From the NCBI GenBank assembly GCA_030549495.1, contig JAUIRK010000593.1, positions 62,001 to 126,000 of the forward strand: a DNA stretch of 64,000 nt, in the 5' to 3' direction. Below the pieces are notes generated by a model. That model saw only the letters and a list, made by a program, of their open reading frames with translations. It made no database searches and was not told the DNA's origin. A program made the translations under genes and the position numbers. How positions within the stretch are numbered: position 1 is the stretch's first letter; the number at the start of each line of letters is the position of its first letter. This DNA comes from Nectonema munidae (lineage: Eukaryota > Nematomorpha > Nectonematoida > Nectonematidae). This document shows, in pieces, positions 21,756 to 33,458 of the stretch.

Positions 21756-22412
21756 ATTAAACTTATATAACAAAAATAAATTTTAAGAGAAAGTAAAGGA
21801 AAAAAACTATAAATGGTGGGTATACCTTCAAATCATTCTTATTTATACCCAGGTTACTTTAATTAGCTTGAACTCAAACACATGGCGCAGATTTAATGCG
21901 ATTTGCATGATGAAAATGATGAAACTTCGATATCAGAAGTTGTTTACTGGTGGGAGTTTTTTGGAACTATAAAAGTTAACAAGGAATAATTTTGCGTAAT
22001 TTCTAATATAATATAAGCTTTTAATCCTTATAATTAACCCTAAAGCTTTTAACCTTATACTATCAAGTACAACATTTCCTGCTCGAAAGATTAAAATTCT
22101 ATGCGTATAAAATAAGTTTTAATCTGATTTGATAAAAATAAAACTGACTAAAAGGCTGCAAAGATAAAAGTTTGTTACAACAATATCTTTGCGTGCAGCC
22201 TGAAAATTTTTAAGTAAAAAACATCAATGGCCGTTATACTAAAGTAAAAACCTGTGTTTTGATTGAAAACAAGTGGCGCTGGCCGCGTTGAAGAGGTGAC
22301 CGCTATACACAAGGTATGTAAGACTGTTTTCATTTGCGAGGGAATTTCTTTTGGCCGCTATCAGCAGGTGGCTGCTATAGGCAGGTGACCGCTAACACAG
22401 GTTTGACTGTAT

Positions 22413-23289
22413 TATTTTTTTTGGTTAAGTATGAAACGTGATAGTAAAGTAAGTGTGTTTTTCGAGTGTAGTCATTCGCTTGTTATTAATTATCGATGTT
22501 TCAAAAATAAATGTCGAAAGAGAAGTTGTTAGATTATGTTATGATTGTGGGGATATAGATTTAGAAAAGGCATCAACTAAAAATTTTCAAATGAAGTAGA
22601 ATGAGCAAATAGTTTTAGAGCTTAAAGAATTTATTAACTAGGCTTATTAGGGTTGATAGTGGAATTTTCTGTCAATGCATTTAGAAGTTGTGTAAAAAAA
22701 GGTATTTTGAAAACCAACGAAAAGCCGATAAATTATCGTAGCAAAAATAGCTCAATTTCCAGAAGAATATTCATAAAGTGTGTATATTTTTAATCACTAT
22801 TCACACACACATGAAAAATTCCCTTTTTCGTATGATTCTTACATAATTAAATACTGGAGCAGAAAAACTTTCTGGTGTTATGTAACTTTTAGCATTTATA
22901 CTTTTCTATGGTTCTCGGGTTCAAGTTCTTTTGTCAACTATATTTTTTCTTAAATTTTTAACTTCAATTTATCTATTAATATCAAATTCTTAGATCACAT
23001 CGGATGCATTTTCCATTGTAATTTTTTTGTGAAAACAATAAAAAAAATTTAATTATAATTTTTTGTTTTGCAAAATTCTAGACTCATCCGTTTAGATAAT
23101 TTGAATTTACATGAGTATAACCTACGTCTGTTACAATAAGTATAATAGTTTAGCTTTAAAAACAAAACATTTTTATTTCAATATTATTTTCTTGTTTTTA
23201 CTGATTATAAATTTTAAATATACCAATCTTACTTTGTCTAAACGTTTCTTTTTGAGAAACATCCAATATGAACGAATGTTTTCTATCAT
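22413..23289. other. AT-rich stretch upstream of the OTU-like ORF
   Basis: No recognisable domain. Weak protein-like runs near 22500-22740 are broken by several stops and could be an older coding remnant. Confidence 0.35.
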
Positions 23290-24176
23290 GTGAAACAATC
23301 AATTCATTTATTTTCTGTTATCTTTGTAAAGGAAAATACTATTAAAAATATAACAACCCAGAATTTTAATTTCATTAAAAGATATTTTTTCAATTTTTTG
23401 TGTATCAATTGTAATCTTTATCAAAATAGACTTTATTATTCTTATGAAAAGGCTCTTAAACGATTAACGAAAAAGATGACCAATATTAAGAGAGATGAAG
23501 AGCTGTTGATTTAGAGTCAATATTTCTCAGAAATAAAAGTTTAGTTTTTCAAAAGAACGTAAAATATTATAGAACTAATATTAACGATGTTGCATCATTA
23601 TTAATCAATTTTTATGGACTTATGGAAGAAAATATCCCTTCTAAAACAAATGGCGATGGAAGTTGTCTTTTTAATGCCGTGTCTTTGTTTTTTATTGACA
23701 ACGAATCTCTTACAGCGAAAATTAGAGTTCTAACAGGAATAGAAATTGTGAAGAATTATGATTTATATTCAAAAAATAATGTTTAGAATAAAATTGGAAA
23801 CCTAGATGAAGCAGTAGAAAATGTTTTGGTAAATAGAAGATGGTCAAACATCTTCACAATTAGTGCGCTGGTCAATGCAATCAAAACTCCAATAAAAATT
23901 CTTTATCCGTTTTATGACTCCACTTTCAAATTTTCACATGAGATTTTTAATAAGATATTTTTATCTCATGGACAGATGCTGAGGAGTCCATATAGTTATT
24001 ATTTACCTGTTCCTATTTTTCAGAAAATCGGAACATTAGATTTTATCCATCATTTTATACCCCTGATAAATTATTATCATTCTGCTAATATGTATAATGA
24101 TTGTATGGATATTGAAGATAATTATTTTGAAAAAATGATGTTGAAGAATCTAAACTTGAGAAAATTAATGCGCTGA
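23290..24176 (+). pseudogene. OTU/vertnin-like cysteine-protease-fold protein of a repeat-associated family
   Basis: 23290-23514 encodes a lysine-rich helical region with a CxxC pair (FLCINCNLYQNR), followed by a frameshift near 23500 into a frame open to 24176. This frame holds TNGDGSCLFNAVSLFF, the OTU-type catalytic motif (D-G-x-C-L-F), then KIRVLTGIEIVKNY, RRWSNIFTISALVNAI with IKILYP, and DFIHHFIPLI, where the His is the expected catalytic histidine. The order matches a family common in invertebrate genomes ('DGNCLFNALS...ELRVRT...NHFVPL') that is related to vertnin and is usually repeat-associated. One TAG (23784-23786) interrupts the domain. Enzyme activity is not established for this family; the Cys and His are both kept here. 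Confidence 0.65.
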
Positions 24177-24456
24177 ACTGCAGGTCCAATCATATTTCTT
24201 TAGATAACACCTATTGCTTGCATACTCTTCATCTTGCAATCTTCCTTATTTAGCTTTCAAAAATAAGTTTGTATCCACAAAAGAATGATACTCTTTTTTC
24301 ACAGGTTCTGTGTCTCCCTTAGGGATCATTCACAATTGACGTCAACCAATTTTTGCCTATTTTCTGCCTCCTTCCCACCATTGCCAACTTTACCTTCCCC
24401 CTCCCACATTTAGTTGACATCAACTTTAAAAAAACAGAAGGCTAACAACTTTTATT

Positions 24457-25047
24457 TTATAGAAAAAATTCTCTTAATTCTTTCGAAAATATCGAGATTA
24501 AAAAATTCTTAGATTCAACTTCTATTTCGTCCTCTTCATTATACTTTAAATTTTGTGAATTCATTGAATCTTCAGGAACGCAGAATGATGAATGTTTGTT
24601 TTTCTCTTTTGAAAAGAATACTTCAAACACTTTACACAACTACAATGTTTCATAAATGTTTTTCCTTTAGCATCGATTTTCTGCAAAGAAGGGGCAAAAC
24701 TCATCAAAGTTTTTACTCAATCCAAGATTTTTCATATGCTGAGCTTTAAATAATGAGCTTTTTTTATGCTTTCTTTTTGAAGCGTTTCTATACGTTTTTT
24801 TTGTACATTTCACTGAGCCCAGTATTTTTGAGATAGAAACATAACTTGCTAGTTCTTTATCAATGCTTGCTATTTCATCTTTTAATTTATTTTGGGTGTA
24901 AGCCCTTTTATTTTGTTGTAAGAAATCAGAAGATGCAGAAGTTTTTGAAGTTGTTTCTAAAGTTTCAGATGATTGTGTGACTACTATACTATCTGGAGTG
25001 TTACTAGAACTTTTTTCTAAAACATCACTTTTTTTGAAAATTCAAAT
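24457..25047 (-). pseudogene. Unidentified decayed coding region
   Basis: The minus strand is open from about 25047 to a stop near 24681, encoding a Ser/Thr-rich stretch (TQSSETLETTSKTSASSDFL), a helical stretch (NKLKDEIASIDKELASYVSI) and a Lys-rich part (SVKCTKKTYRNASKRKHKKS). In another frame, protein-like sequence continues to 24457 (MCKVFEVFFSKEKNKHSSFC ... acidic end). The codon pattern looks like real protein with one frameshift, and there is no start Met in the first part. I do not recognise the family. It faces the OTU-like ORF tail to tail and could be part of the same mobile unit. Confidence 0.35.
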
Positions 25048-25084
25048 TTTTACTAGAGATTTATTTGTGAGCTCTTTTCAAAAA

Positions 25085-25560
25085 TAGAAACTTTTAGTTT
25101 AAATGGTTATACAAAGTTTTTTACACATATATACCCATTTTCAAGTGTGCTGAACACGATGGTCACGTTTATTTTTTAAAAAAATCAATCAAACCTGTCA
25201 AAAAATTGATTGATATATGACATCTCAACTAAAAAAAGAAACTTTTAGTTTAAATGGTTATACAAAGTTTTTTTTAGATATATACCCATTTTCAAGTGTG
25301 CTGAACACGATGGTCACCTTTATTTTTTTTAAAAATCAACCCAACCTGTCAAAAAATTGATTGATATATGACAGCAAAATTGAAAAAAGAAACTTTTAGT
25401 TTAAATGGTTATACAAAGTTTTCTATTTATATACACCCGTTTTCATGTATGCTGAATACAATGGTCATGTTTATTTTTTTTTAAAATCAATCAAAATTTG
25501 TCAAAAAATTGATTGACATATGACAGCCCAACTGAAAAAATTAACTCTTTATTTAAATAG
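25085..25560 (+). repeat. About 150-base tandem repeat, three copies
   Basis: Three units with period 150-153 share GAAACTTTTAGTTTAAATGG, TATACCCATTTTCAAGTGTG, CTGAACACGATGGTCA and AACCTGTCAAAAAATTGATT. The same unit family occurs at 50920-51790 (same strand) and inverted at 46930-47345. Confidence 0.85.
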
Positions 25561-26225
25561 TTATAAATTTTTTTTTAACATTTTTGATTAATTTGTAACA
25601 TTTTTAAAATCGCGGTATGTTTGCGGTCAGATATATTGTAATGATTTTTGAACGATTTGTTTTCATGCTATTCTCCGAAGACTATATTCAAATTTTTAGT
25701 TTCACAAATGAATTTATTTCTTTTTGAAGTTTAGATTTTATTTGGAATCTATAATAAAACAATTTTTTTCAGTATCAAAATTTCCAAAGAGGCACGAATA
25801 TTAAATTTGATACTCATCATTATACTATAAAATTGATTCATAAAATTATGTTCAAATTTTTTTTTTCATTTTTAGACTATAGAATGAAAATTACGTTGTG
25901 AATTATATTTCAAATGGAGTTTGCATGATTACATCATGTTTTTTTAAATATTATATATAATTTTTTCAAACTTTGAATATTCCTTTTATATGTGCATACA
26001 GATATGCAAAATTTGGTAAGTTTCAATTTCGGAAGAATGAAGTTATAACTTCTCAAATTTTCTTACATTTGTATATAAAAAGTAGCCTCCCTCTTCTTCA
26101 GAAAATGCCATCCACGTTTCGCCAAGGTAACGATGCATATATTGAGAAAAATTATATAGAACTTATACACTTATGAGGCATCATCACTGCATTTTTATCT
26201 TTGAGAGGTCGAAATTTAACCATTG
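25561..26225. other. AT-rich intergenic, nothing recognised
   Basis: The short plus-strand open frame at 25973-26176 has no recognisable content. Confidence 0.45.
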
Positions 26226-27230
26226 ACCGTTTGTATACCTCTATAGAGAGTACATCCCTCTTCGCCCCTTCCTTTTGCTATCACTACTCACACAAACAAA
26301 TCTCTCGCCACTAAACAGGTAAAAAAGCTCAGACATCGCTCCGACCCTTCAACCCTGAGAATCTTCACAGACGCTTCCAAGTCATTGCAAAATTGCGCTA
26401 TCGCCACCACTTTTTATGCAGGCGCCTCTCTATCTCCCTTCTTTTCTACAAGCTCTCCTCTAAATCATTTAACTACAACTCATGATGCTGAATGTCAAGC
26501 TTTAATCACCTCATGCGATCAGATCACACAACACATCAATACCTTCACACGTTTAACTCATATTCATTTCTATACAGACTCCTTGAATATCACACGCGAT
26601 CTACACCTTATAAAAAACGTTCCCTTCTTTGCTTCCATCTTGTTCTCGAAACTACGACTCCTCTCTGCTCGTTTCACTGTCTCCATTTCTGGTGCCCGCT
26701 CACTCCAACATACATGAAAACTTGCATGTTGACCATCTCGCTAAAAGAACCTTATCAAGACGATGCATCACACATTTGACCTCAGTACACCCCATCTTCT
26801 AACTACGTAACATTTCGCCCATACTCAAAACCAATGGCAAAACTCTCTCACCAACTCCACAAACACCCTGCTTTCGCGCATATCAAACATCAATACCATA
26901 CACCAATCTTAGGCTTCGCACAAATACACTCCATCGAGATATCTTTTTAGGTGGCTCTCGGGTCATTGCCCCTGCAAAACCTACTTTTTTCGCATTAAAC
27001 TCTCAGACAACCTGACGTGTCGGTTATGCAAAGCACTTTTCGAAACACCATATCACCTCGCCTTCCTCTGCCCATTCTTCATTTCACACCGATACAAACT
27101 CATCAACACTTGCGCCTCAACCCTTGGCCACTTTCCCACTAATCTAAGCGACATCATTACTTACCTAGAACTCTTAATAACATTCTTCTTTGCATTCTTA
27201 ACCTGCAATTTTTAACAGTACAATTTTTCC
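26226..27230 (+). pseudogene. LINE (I/R1/Jockey-like) RNase H domain and C-terminal zinc knuckle
   Basis: The frame 26350-26717 contains an RNase H fold: LRIFTDAS (first Asp), HDAECQALI (Glu), HIHFYTDSLN (second Asp), then, after a frameshift near 26690, WCPAHSNIHE-like and VDHLAKRTLS (final Asp). Further on, near 27000-27075, comes a block with the pattern C-x2-C-x7-H-x4-C ending in a CP pair, the zinc knuckle found at the end of I-clade LINE ORF2 proteins. The upstream reverse transcriptase is not present. Base composition is C-rich on the coding strand and unlike the neighbouring DNA, suggesting transfer or a LINE with its own codon bias. Confidence 0.7.
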
Positions 27231-27249
27231 AAGAGTGGAACGGATATAG

Positions 27250-28030
27250 TCGATCAGAGAATAAGAAATTTTCCCACAAATAGAAAACTAAAAAAATGGA
27301 CAGTAGATGCCTTTTCTTATCTATTAGATACGGCAAGAGTAAATTCAGGTACTATTTTTGCTTTTAATAAAGAGAAAAATCCAAGAAATATAAATTTCTT
27401 TTAAATGTTTTTTTGAATCTTGATTATCAAAAAGACAAATTTTCGAATAAAGTTTTTCTAAGATAAAATGCTCAATTATATTTTTTGAGACAGTAGAAGT
27501 ACAATTATTCAAAAAATCAAAACTTTGAGAAAAATTATTCCATATTTTATAGGCTCTATACCCTAAAGAGTCCTTAAACTTTTTATTTTTGTGATAGGGA
27601 ATGGCTATTAATGAAACACCTTAGAGAATAATGGCATATTTGAGAAATTTGCTCAAAAAATTTTGCTTTGAAATTATGCCCAGCTTGTAATACCCCCAGT
27701 TAATTATGCTGTAGTATAAATGTGAAAGGAATAGACTTTTGTATATTATGAGCTTGATTTCCCTCGTGAAAATATTTTTTGATAATTTTAAGATAGAAAT
27801 GACATGATTCAGTTTTAGTGAAACGTGTGTCATGTGAATATCTCACTTTAGTCTATTCTTTACAACGAGACCCAACAAATTGAACGTATTTACCAGCTCA
27901 AAATTTGAATTGTTATTGATTGATAATAATAAGTGTCTACATCGTGAAAAAAAATTCTTTTGGATTTTGACTTGCCGATACTTAATCCGTAAAAAATGTC
28001 ACCAATATTCTATGGACTTCGTACACGTAT
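27250..28030 (-). pseudogene. LINE C-terminal fragment, antisense to the previous one
   Basis: The minus-strand frame 27833-27621 reads THVSLKLNHVISILKLSKNI ... IIYKSLFLSHLYYSIINWGY, which fits the thumb region of CR1/L2/Jockey-type LINE polymerases ('kkis...giL.rl........iY.sli.ShL.Y...vWG'). Further minus-strand pieces down to about 27400 look like the usual C-terminal extension but are broken. It is a different LINE from the RNase H fragment beside it. Confidence 0.5.
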
Positions 28031-30025
28031 CGATATATTGATTAAAACTTGAAAAGTTTGCAAGAGCATTTTTTATTTCCTTCATAGGTTCTAGGTCTAT
28101 TCATGTTATAGCATTGAAGGTACATTCTAGTAGACTAGATCGAATATTAAATGTCAAATTAGGTACGAACATCGAGAATGATTTTCAAAAAAGAAATTGT
28201 TAGGTTCATAATCAACATAATTAGTAAATTTATTACGGGTTTCTTGATCATTATTTTTATCTTTACAATTTGTGATATGAGTATTCATTATTGTGATTTT
28301 GAACTTAGGAGTAGCAGTTTTTCATTATCGAACTTATTAATACGTTATATATTTATGTGTGAAAGTTAGCAAAGCAAACAAAAAAGTAGTCTTTATATTA
28401 ATTAACTTATTTTTACGAATATTTAAACGAAAAGAGATTTCTGGATTGAATAGATAAAAAGCATGTAAATTTACTTGGCTTCTTTTCAATAAAGTGAACA
28501 CAATCGTTTTCTTTTGTTTGGGGGGGTTTTTCCGGTTTTTTTGGGGTTGTTGTATTTTTTTAAAGGGGTTTTTTATTGGGTTTTTTTTTTTTTTCTAAAA
28601 AAATATTTTTTTTTGAATAAAAATTTTTTTAGGAAAGAAGCTCCAGGTATGAGTTTCAAGGATAAGCATGATCTTAGGAATTTAAGATGGCTGTACAAAT
28701 TTAGGATTTCATGTAGGAGGTTGTAATAAAGGTGGATAAGCTTTCACGCATTATATTTAAATGATTGAACTTGCAATGAATATAGAATTTCTGCTGAAGG
28801 TAACCGATTTACTGAGAAAATTCACTTTTGTTTTTATAAAACTTTGTGTCCAATAAATTCTTCACTCTTTTGTCTATTTTATGCACTACTCTAATGTGTC
28901 ACCTTCAGCACCAAATTGATATTTATCTCGAAATCATGTTGAATATGAAATATTTATTGGGAAAAAACAAAAAGGATTATAGAGCTTCTTGAAGTTACGT
29001 ATGAGAGAAGGAAAGGACCTGAGAGCAAACTGAAAAGAGAAAGCCTGATTCAAAAATGAAAGGTTGACAACACTTATACAAAATCATTTAGACGTGCAGG
29101 ATTCCGGTTTAGTAAACCAATCACATATATCATGAGTTAAAATTTTTTAATTTAACGTCTAAACTTTCGTTTGGTTACAATTTATTATAAATCTTTTTGG
29201 AAACAAAATGAATTCCGGTTTAGTGATAGTCAATCTGCAGTAACTTTTGTAATAAAATATATAATGAGCCTCGCTTTTATATGATCATCGTAATAGTCTT
29301 TGGCAAATTAAATCATTTCAAAATGAAGTTTACAAACTAATCAATATTATTGAAGATGTATAGTTTTTCAATTAACAAAATAGTGATGTTATCCTTCCGA
29401 ATGAAAAATCTTTGAACCTTATTAGCAAAGATTGCAAACATCAATTCACTTATATAGATAAGAAATCTAAAACAATCCAAGTGTTTATAGCTACCACAAC
29501 TGTCAAGAAAATTTCATATTGTGAATCGAATTTGACGATATTTCTTCTCTGGAAAGAGTTTATTAGATGCTGAAGCTGAATAACCCCTTCTGTAAATGAA
29601 AAAGGGGATTCATAAAAAAACAAATTTTGAAGAAGGATCGGTTAACAAATATCGAGAGTGATATCTCATCATATCTCCTGATATGACAACACAAAACTAA
29701 TATAAAATGTTAAGATCACCAAGAAGATTCTCTACAATAGGAAAGCAATGAAATTGGTAAATTCTGTGCTAAATAAATGTTTGAAGAAAGTAAATTTCTG
29801 ATTGGTAAGTTAGAATGGAGAGAAAAATTCGGTGATTATAGAAATTTGTCGAGAAATAAGAGATATTTCCCCCCGTCCTACGCCTTGTCCTCTTTGTGTT
29901 GCAAATTCAAACTTATAAAGGTTGACATTTATGAATATAATTTTTTTGTATTTTTGTAAATATATATATCATATAAAGTTGTACAAAGTTTTATTCAATG
30001 AAATTATAAATTTATTGTCTATTTT
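28031..30025. other. AT-rich non-coding stretch with a homopolymer-rich core
   Basis: At 28513-28635 the sequence consists of long G, T and A runs (GGGGGGG, TTTTTTTTTTTTTTT, TTTTTTTTT), and the open frame across it (28514-28726) is an artefact of the T runs. Elsewhere no domain or element end is seen. Confidence 0.45.
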
Positions 30026-31753
30026 TCACAAAAAAATACAAAACTCTGTAGTTTTCTTGATTCTATGACTGGGACAAATTGCAGCGTCACAAACTTCACA
30101 AGCACTCCGACATGACTTTTTACAATATTTACAAGGCCTGGAATAATTTATTACTTTTCTTTTAGAAGGTGCGGGAGTTGTTTTTATATATCCGACAAGT
30201 ATTCCTGCCTCTTTTATAATTTTCCTTAAACTTTGGCTTTGAAGTCTTTTACTTGAGAATTCGAACGCAAGTTGAAAAGATAGGTTTTTCAAAAAAGTTC
30301 TTCGGTTTTGGGAATAATCGTTTTTCTTCATTAAAATAAATGCGTTACTCCATGATACATCAATAAAGTTATAGTTTAAGAGAACTGGCCATCTGTTGGT
30401 TTTTCTTCGACAAGAAAACTTCAATCATAGAATCAAGCAAGTCAACTCCATACTTACCTTGGTTGTAATCAATACATTTTTATTTTTTTTGGGAACATAT
30501 GAGCATAGGGAGATTTTGTTTTCATGATCATACAAAGCTAAGGTTGTATGGACGTCTTTGTTTTTGACTGATAATAAACAAGCAGGAATTTCTTTTCTTC
30601 TTTTTTTAATTGTTCCAAATATCGTCAAGTTTTTCTTTAAAAGTTCTGTAGCCAAGAAGTGAGAGGTGAAATACCTGTCAGTTACTATATCTCTACCACT
30701 ATTTTCAAATGGTTTGACTAACCGTAAAACTGTTGTAGAAGCTCGTTCTGTGTTTTTATCTTTGCCAATTTCTTCGCCGGAATAAATGTATCCTGAAAGG
30801 GCAAAACCACTTTTGGTTTCACAACACCAAAATACTTTTACTCCATATTTTCTGGGTTTTTGAGGCATAAAAGTTCTTCCGGGTATTTTACCTCTATACC
30901 CATAAAGCTGTTCATCAACAGTGAGAACATTTTCAGGTACAAGGAAAGCCAATAAATTTTTCTGTAACATTGTCCATATTTCCCTGACAGCTGCAAGCTT
31001 ATCTAATCTTCTTGTTTCTCTCTCTCTGAAGTTGTCAAATCGAAGACAGTGTAAAAAAAATTGAATCTTTGAAACATTTGTAAAATGGTTTTGAGTCATT
31101 TGGAGACCATAAGGAAAGCAAACAAGTCATGTTATCTCTATCAGAAACTGCCCTAATTATAATACCATAGCAAGCTTTTATTTCTTCACAAGAAAATTGT
31201 TTCATGAACGTAGGATAAGTTTTTCTTTTATTTTTGACTAAATACTTCCTAACTTCATCAGAAACTTTTCTATTAGTGTATCTTGTAATATGAAGAAACA
31301 TGTCTTCATTGTAAAAAAGGAAAAAGATTCAGCTTCGCTTCTAGGATCACATAAAGGTCTTGGCTTTTGATTGAAAATATTTCTTGATAAAGATCTAACC
31401 AGTGGTGGTCTTTTTGAATACTTGACGTCATTACAATAAATAAACTCTTCATCTTCAAATTCGTTCGTGAAAAAGCTATTGGCGGTAGTACAGGGTTCAT
31501 CGTCTTCAATTACATCACTCAGACTATCATCATCAGAGATGTTGTCTTCAAACATGTCAATATCACCTTCGTTCGTTTCTATTTCCTCATTATTTTCCAA
31601 AGATTCAAACGATTCTTCAATAACTTCTTCACAAACATTTTCATCAGTTTTTTCCAAATTGTTTCTTTCATCATCATCATTATCATCAGATTCATCACAA
31701 AGAGAAATTAAAGCACGTGCCAATTGAAACGATGACATTTGATATTTTTTCAT
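30026..31753 (-). pseudogene. piggyBac transposase with several frameshifts
   Basis: 31753-31238 encodes an acidic N-terminal region. A frameshift near 31310 leads to 31301-31035 (VRKYLVKNKRKTYPTFMKQF, core start), another near 31080 to 31099-30425 (224 residues) with VLTVDEQLYGYRGKIPGRTF (first Asp) and DIVTDRYFTSHFLATELL (second Asp). Near 30450 the sequence has lost a stretch; a GVD.LD motif (third Asp) is visible in another frame. 30424-30026 then gives CRRKTNRWP and a C-terminal cysteine-rich finger (CKYCKKSCRSACEVCDAAIC). This is the complete piggyBac (DDE_Tnp_1_7) domain order. All three aspartates are recognisable, but at least three frameshifts and one small deletion make it non-functional as read. 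Confidence 0.9.
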
Positions 31754-32213
31754 CGAAAAGTAAGAAAAAACAGCAAAATGTGTGAAATGGTATTTCTAAT
31801 AAATTAAGAAAAACAAGAAAAAACAGTCTGAAAAGCAAGGAAATTGAATGAATTGTGTATTACAAAAATGATAAAGAAAGAAGCTTACTGCTTTTAAAGA
31901 GTTAATTTCCTGTTTTGGCGCCAGACAATAAATTTATGAATGAAACACTGTGTGCATATTCACTATACATAAATACGTTTCGACAGTAATTCGCCTATAC
32001 TACAAATTGTAGTACGTTGTACTATAAAGACAAAAACAGAAAATTTACGAAATAGATAATAGATCACGGAATAAAACATTGTATGCATGCTCACTATACA
32101 CAAATACACATCGTCAAGGATTATTCGCTTCAAAACATTTATATGTAGCTAACACGTGTAGATTGAAATTTTATTAACTACAAATTGTAGCAGCTTGTAC
32201 GGATGAGGGTTAA
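30026..32213 (-). mobile_element. piggyBac-type element, degraded
   Basis: The right end reads GTACGGATGAGGG next to TTAA (32210-32213); in element orientation this is TTAA-CCCTCATCCGTAC, the expected piggyBac end. Two diverged copies of a subterminal motif (CTACAAATTGTAG.A.CTTGTAC; 31943-32022 and 32071-32200) lie inside it. The transposase gene fills 30026-31753. The left end was not found, so it may be truncated near 30000. Confidence 0.75.
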
Positions 32214-32786
32214 TTTAAATTTTGAGAGCTTTTATTAAACTTGATTTCAGGTCATCTTGACTACAGGTTTAGCCATAGGTTTATTGATGACAGAGATAAA
32301 ATCATTAATTTTATCAAGAAGAGAGAAAACAATTTAATCGAATTGGGTAAAGTATATAATAGTTAATGAAACGCCGAATTAACCACATATTATTCATTGA
32401 CATAGAGTATTCATTGCCTATGTATAGATATAACAAGATACCATCATTATCAAATAAGAAAAATGGGTTTGCTAAATCAAAATTATAAGAATGAATCTCA
32501 AAAAAAATTTAAATCTACAGTCAAAAAAAAAATTTCAGAATCAATTTGAGTATTATGATCTATTTACTTTGTGGGATAGGTTTATTTTACATATAGAAAA
32601 AATGTTTGGCGCTAAGTCACCTGTGATATAACTGAGAAAAAAAAATATTTTGTGTTAAGGTTATTAAATAAATATTTATCAATAAAGCGTTAAAATAGAA
32701 TTTAATTTGAAGTTTATATATTTCAAATTGATTGGTTCTTATTACAAATAAATGATACCATAAGAATCGCTATTGTTTATTTAGAG
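32214..32786. other. AT-rich intergenic, nothing recognised
   Basis: No coding or repeat signal between the piggyBac end and the hAT MITE. Confidence 0.5.
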
Positions 32787-33290
32787 CATTGTTTCCCAAA
32801 CTGTGTGTCGCGACACAGTAGTGTGTCGCAAAAACTTTCCAGGTGTGTCGCGAGATTTTTTAGAAATAATAAAAAGATACAGTTATGCCTCAATTACCAC
32901 GACTTCGATTAACGCGGTTCAATTATTAAATTTTGAAAACTTTCTGTTTTCTTTCGGCATTAACCGAAATCAAATTCAAAAAAAGAGAAAGACTTCTCGG
33001 AATTGAGGATGAAATGCGAGTTTGCTTGTCGTCTTTGGACCTCGATGGAATTTAATTTGTTCTCGAAAGCAAGCTCATTTGTCACACTGAATAAAATTTT
33101 ATTGTTGTTGTTGCTTGATCGCCCAGTTTCCTTCTTTTGCTACTTTAATCGTAATGTTTAATGGACTACAAGGATACTGTAATTTTAATGCTTCATTTAA
33201 TGTTTTTTTGAAATATTTGCTTGGTGGTGTGTGGCGGAATTTTTCTATGTAAAGAATGTATCGCGGCTCAAAAAAGTTAGGGAAACACTG
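32787..33290. mobile_element. hAT MITE (about 504 bases) with 8-base target-site duplication
   Basis: The left end CATTGTTTCCCAAACTGTG and the right end AGTTAGGGAAACACTG (complement CAGTGTTTCCCTAACT) are inverted repeats of the type common in vertebrate and invertebrate hAT elements. Flanks ATTTAGAG (32779-32786) and ATTTATAG (33291-33298) agree at 7 of 8 bases. GTGTGTCGCGAC motifs are repeated near the left end. No coding capacity. Confidence 0.8.
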
Positions 33291-33458
33291 ATTTATAGGG
33301 TTCGGGAGAGAATATTTTTAAAATTGTTAATATTTTAGAAAAAAAATAGGGGGCGGCAAAAAAGTCAGTCACAGATAGGGTTAAAGATTTAACATTTGAA
33401 GCTCAAATTTCAAAAAATTTAATAAGATATTTATTTATACAGTATATTATCACTTACT

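Larger units (their letters stand above)
20532..22412 (-). mobile_element. Second pogo/Tigger-type element, internally deleted
   Basis: The right end is CAGGTTTGACTG (about 22400-22410) next to TA, preceded by repeated GGTGxCCGCTATA-like motifs. The left end (ATTAAACC...GGTGGCCGTTATAG) is a degraded inverted counterpart. The minus strand encodes an N-terminal psq helix-turn-helix and the C-terminal third of a Tigger transposase; the region between them is missing. The sequence differs clearly from the element at 8595-9842, so the two are separate families or old copies. Confidence 0.7.

Noticed and set aside
69..23786. Alternative genetic code with TAG read as an amino acid (TAG at 69-71 and 23784-23786)
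   Set aside because: TAA stops also break other elements, and the intact thymidylate kinase and LMBR1-like frames contain no internal stops; decay of mobile elements explains the TAGs.
31467..31727. Serine-rich plus-strand frame
   Set aside because: Antisense of the acidic N-terminal region of the piggyBac transposase.
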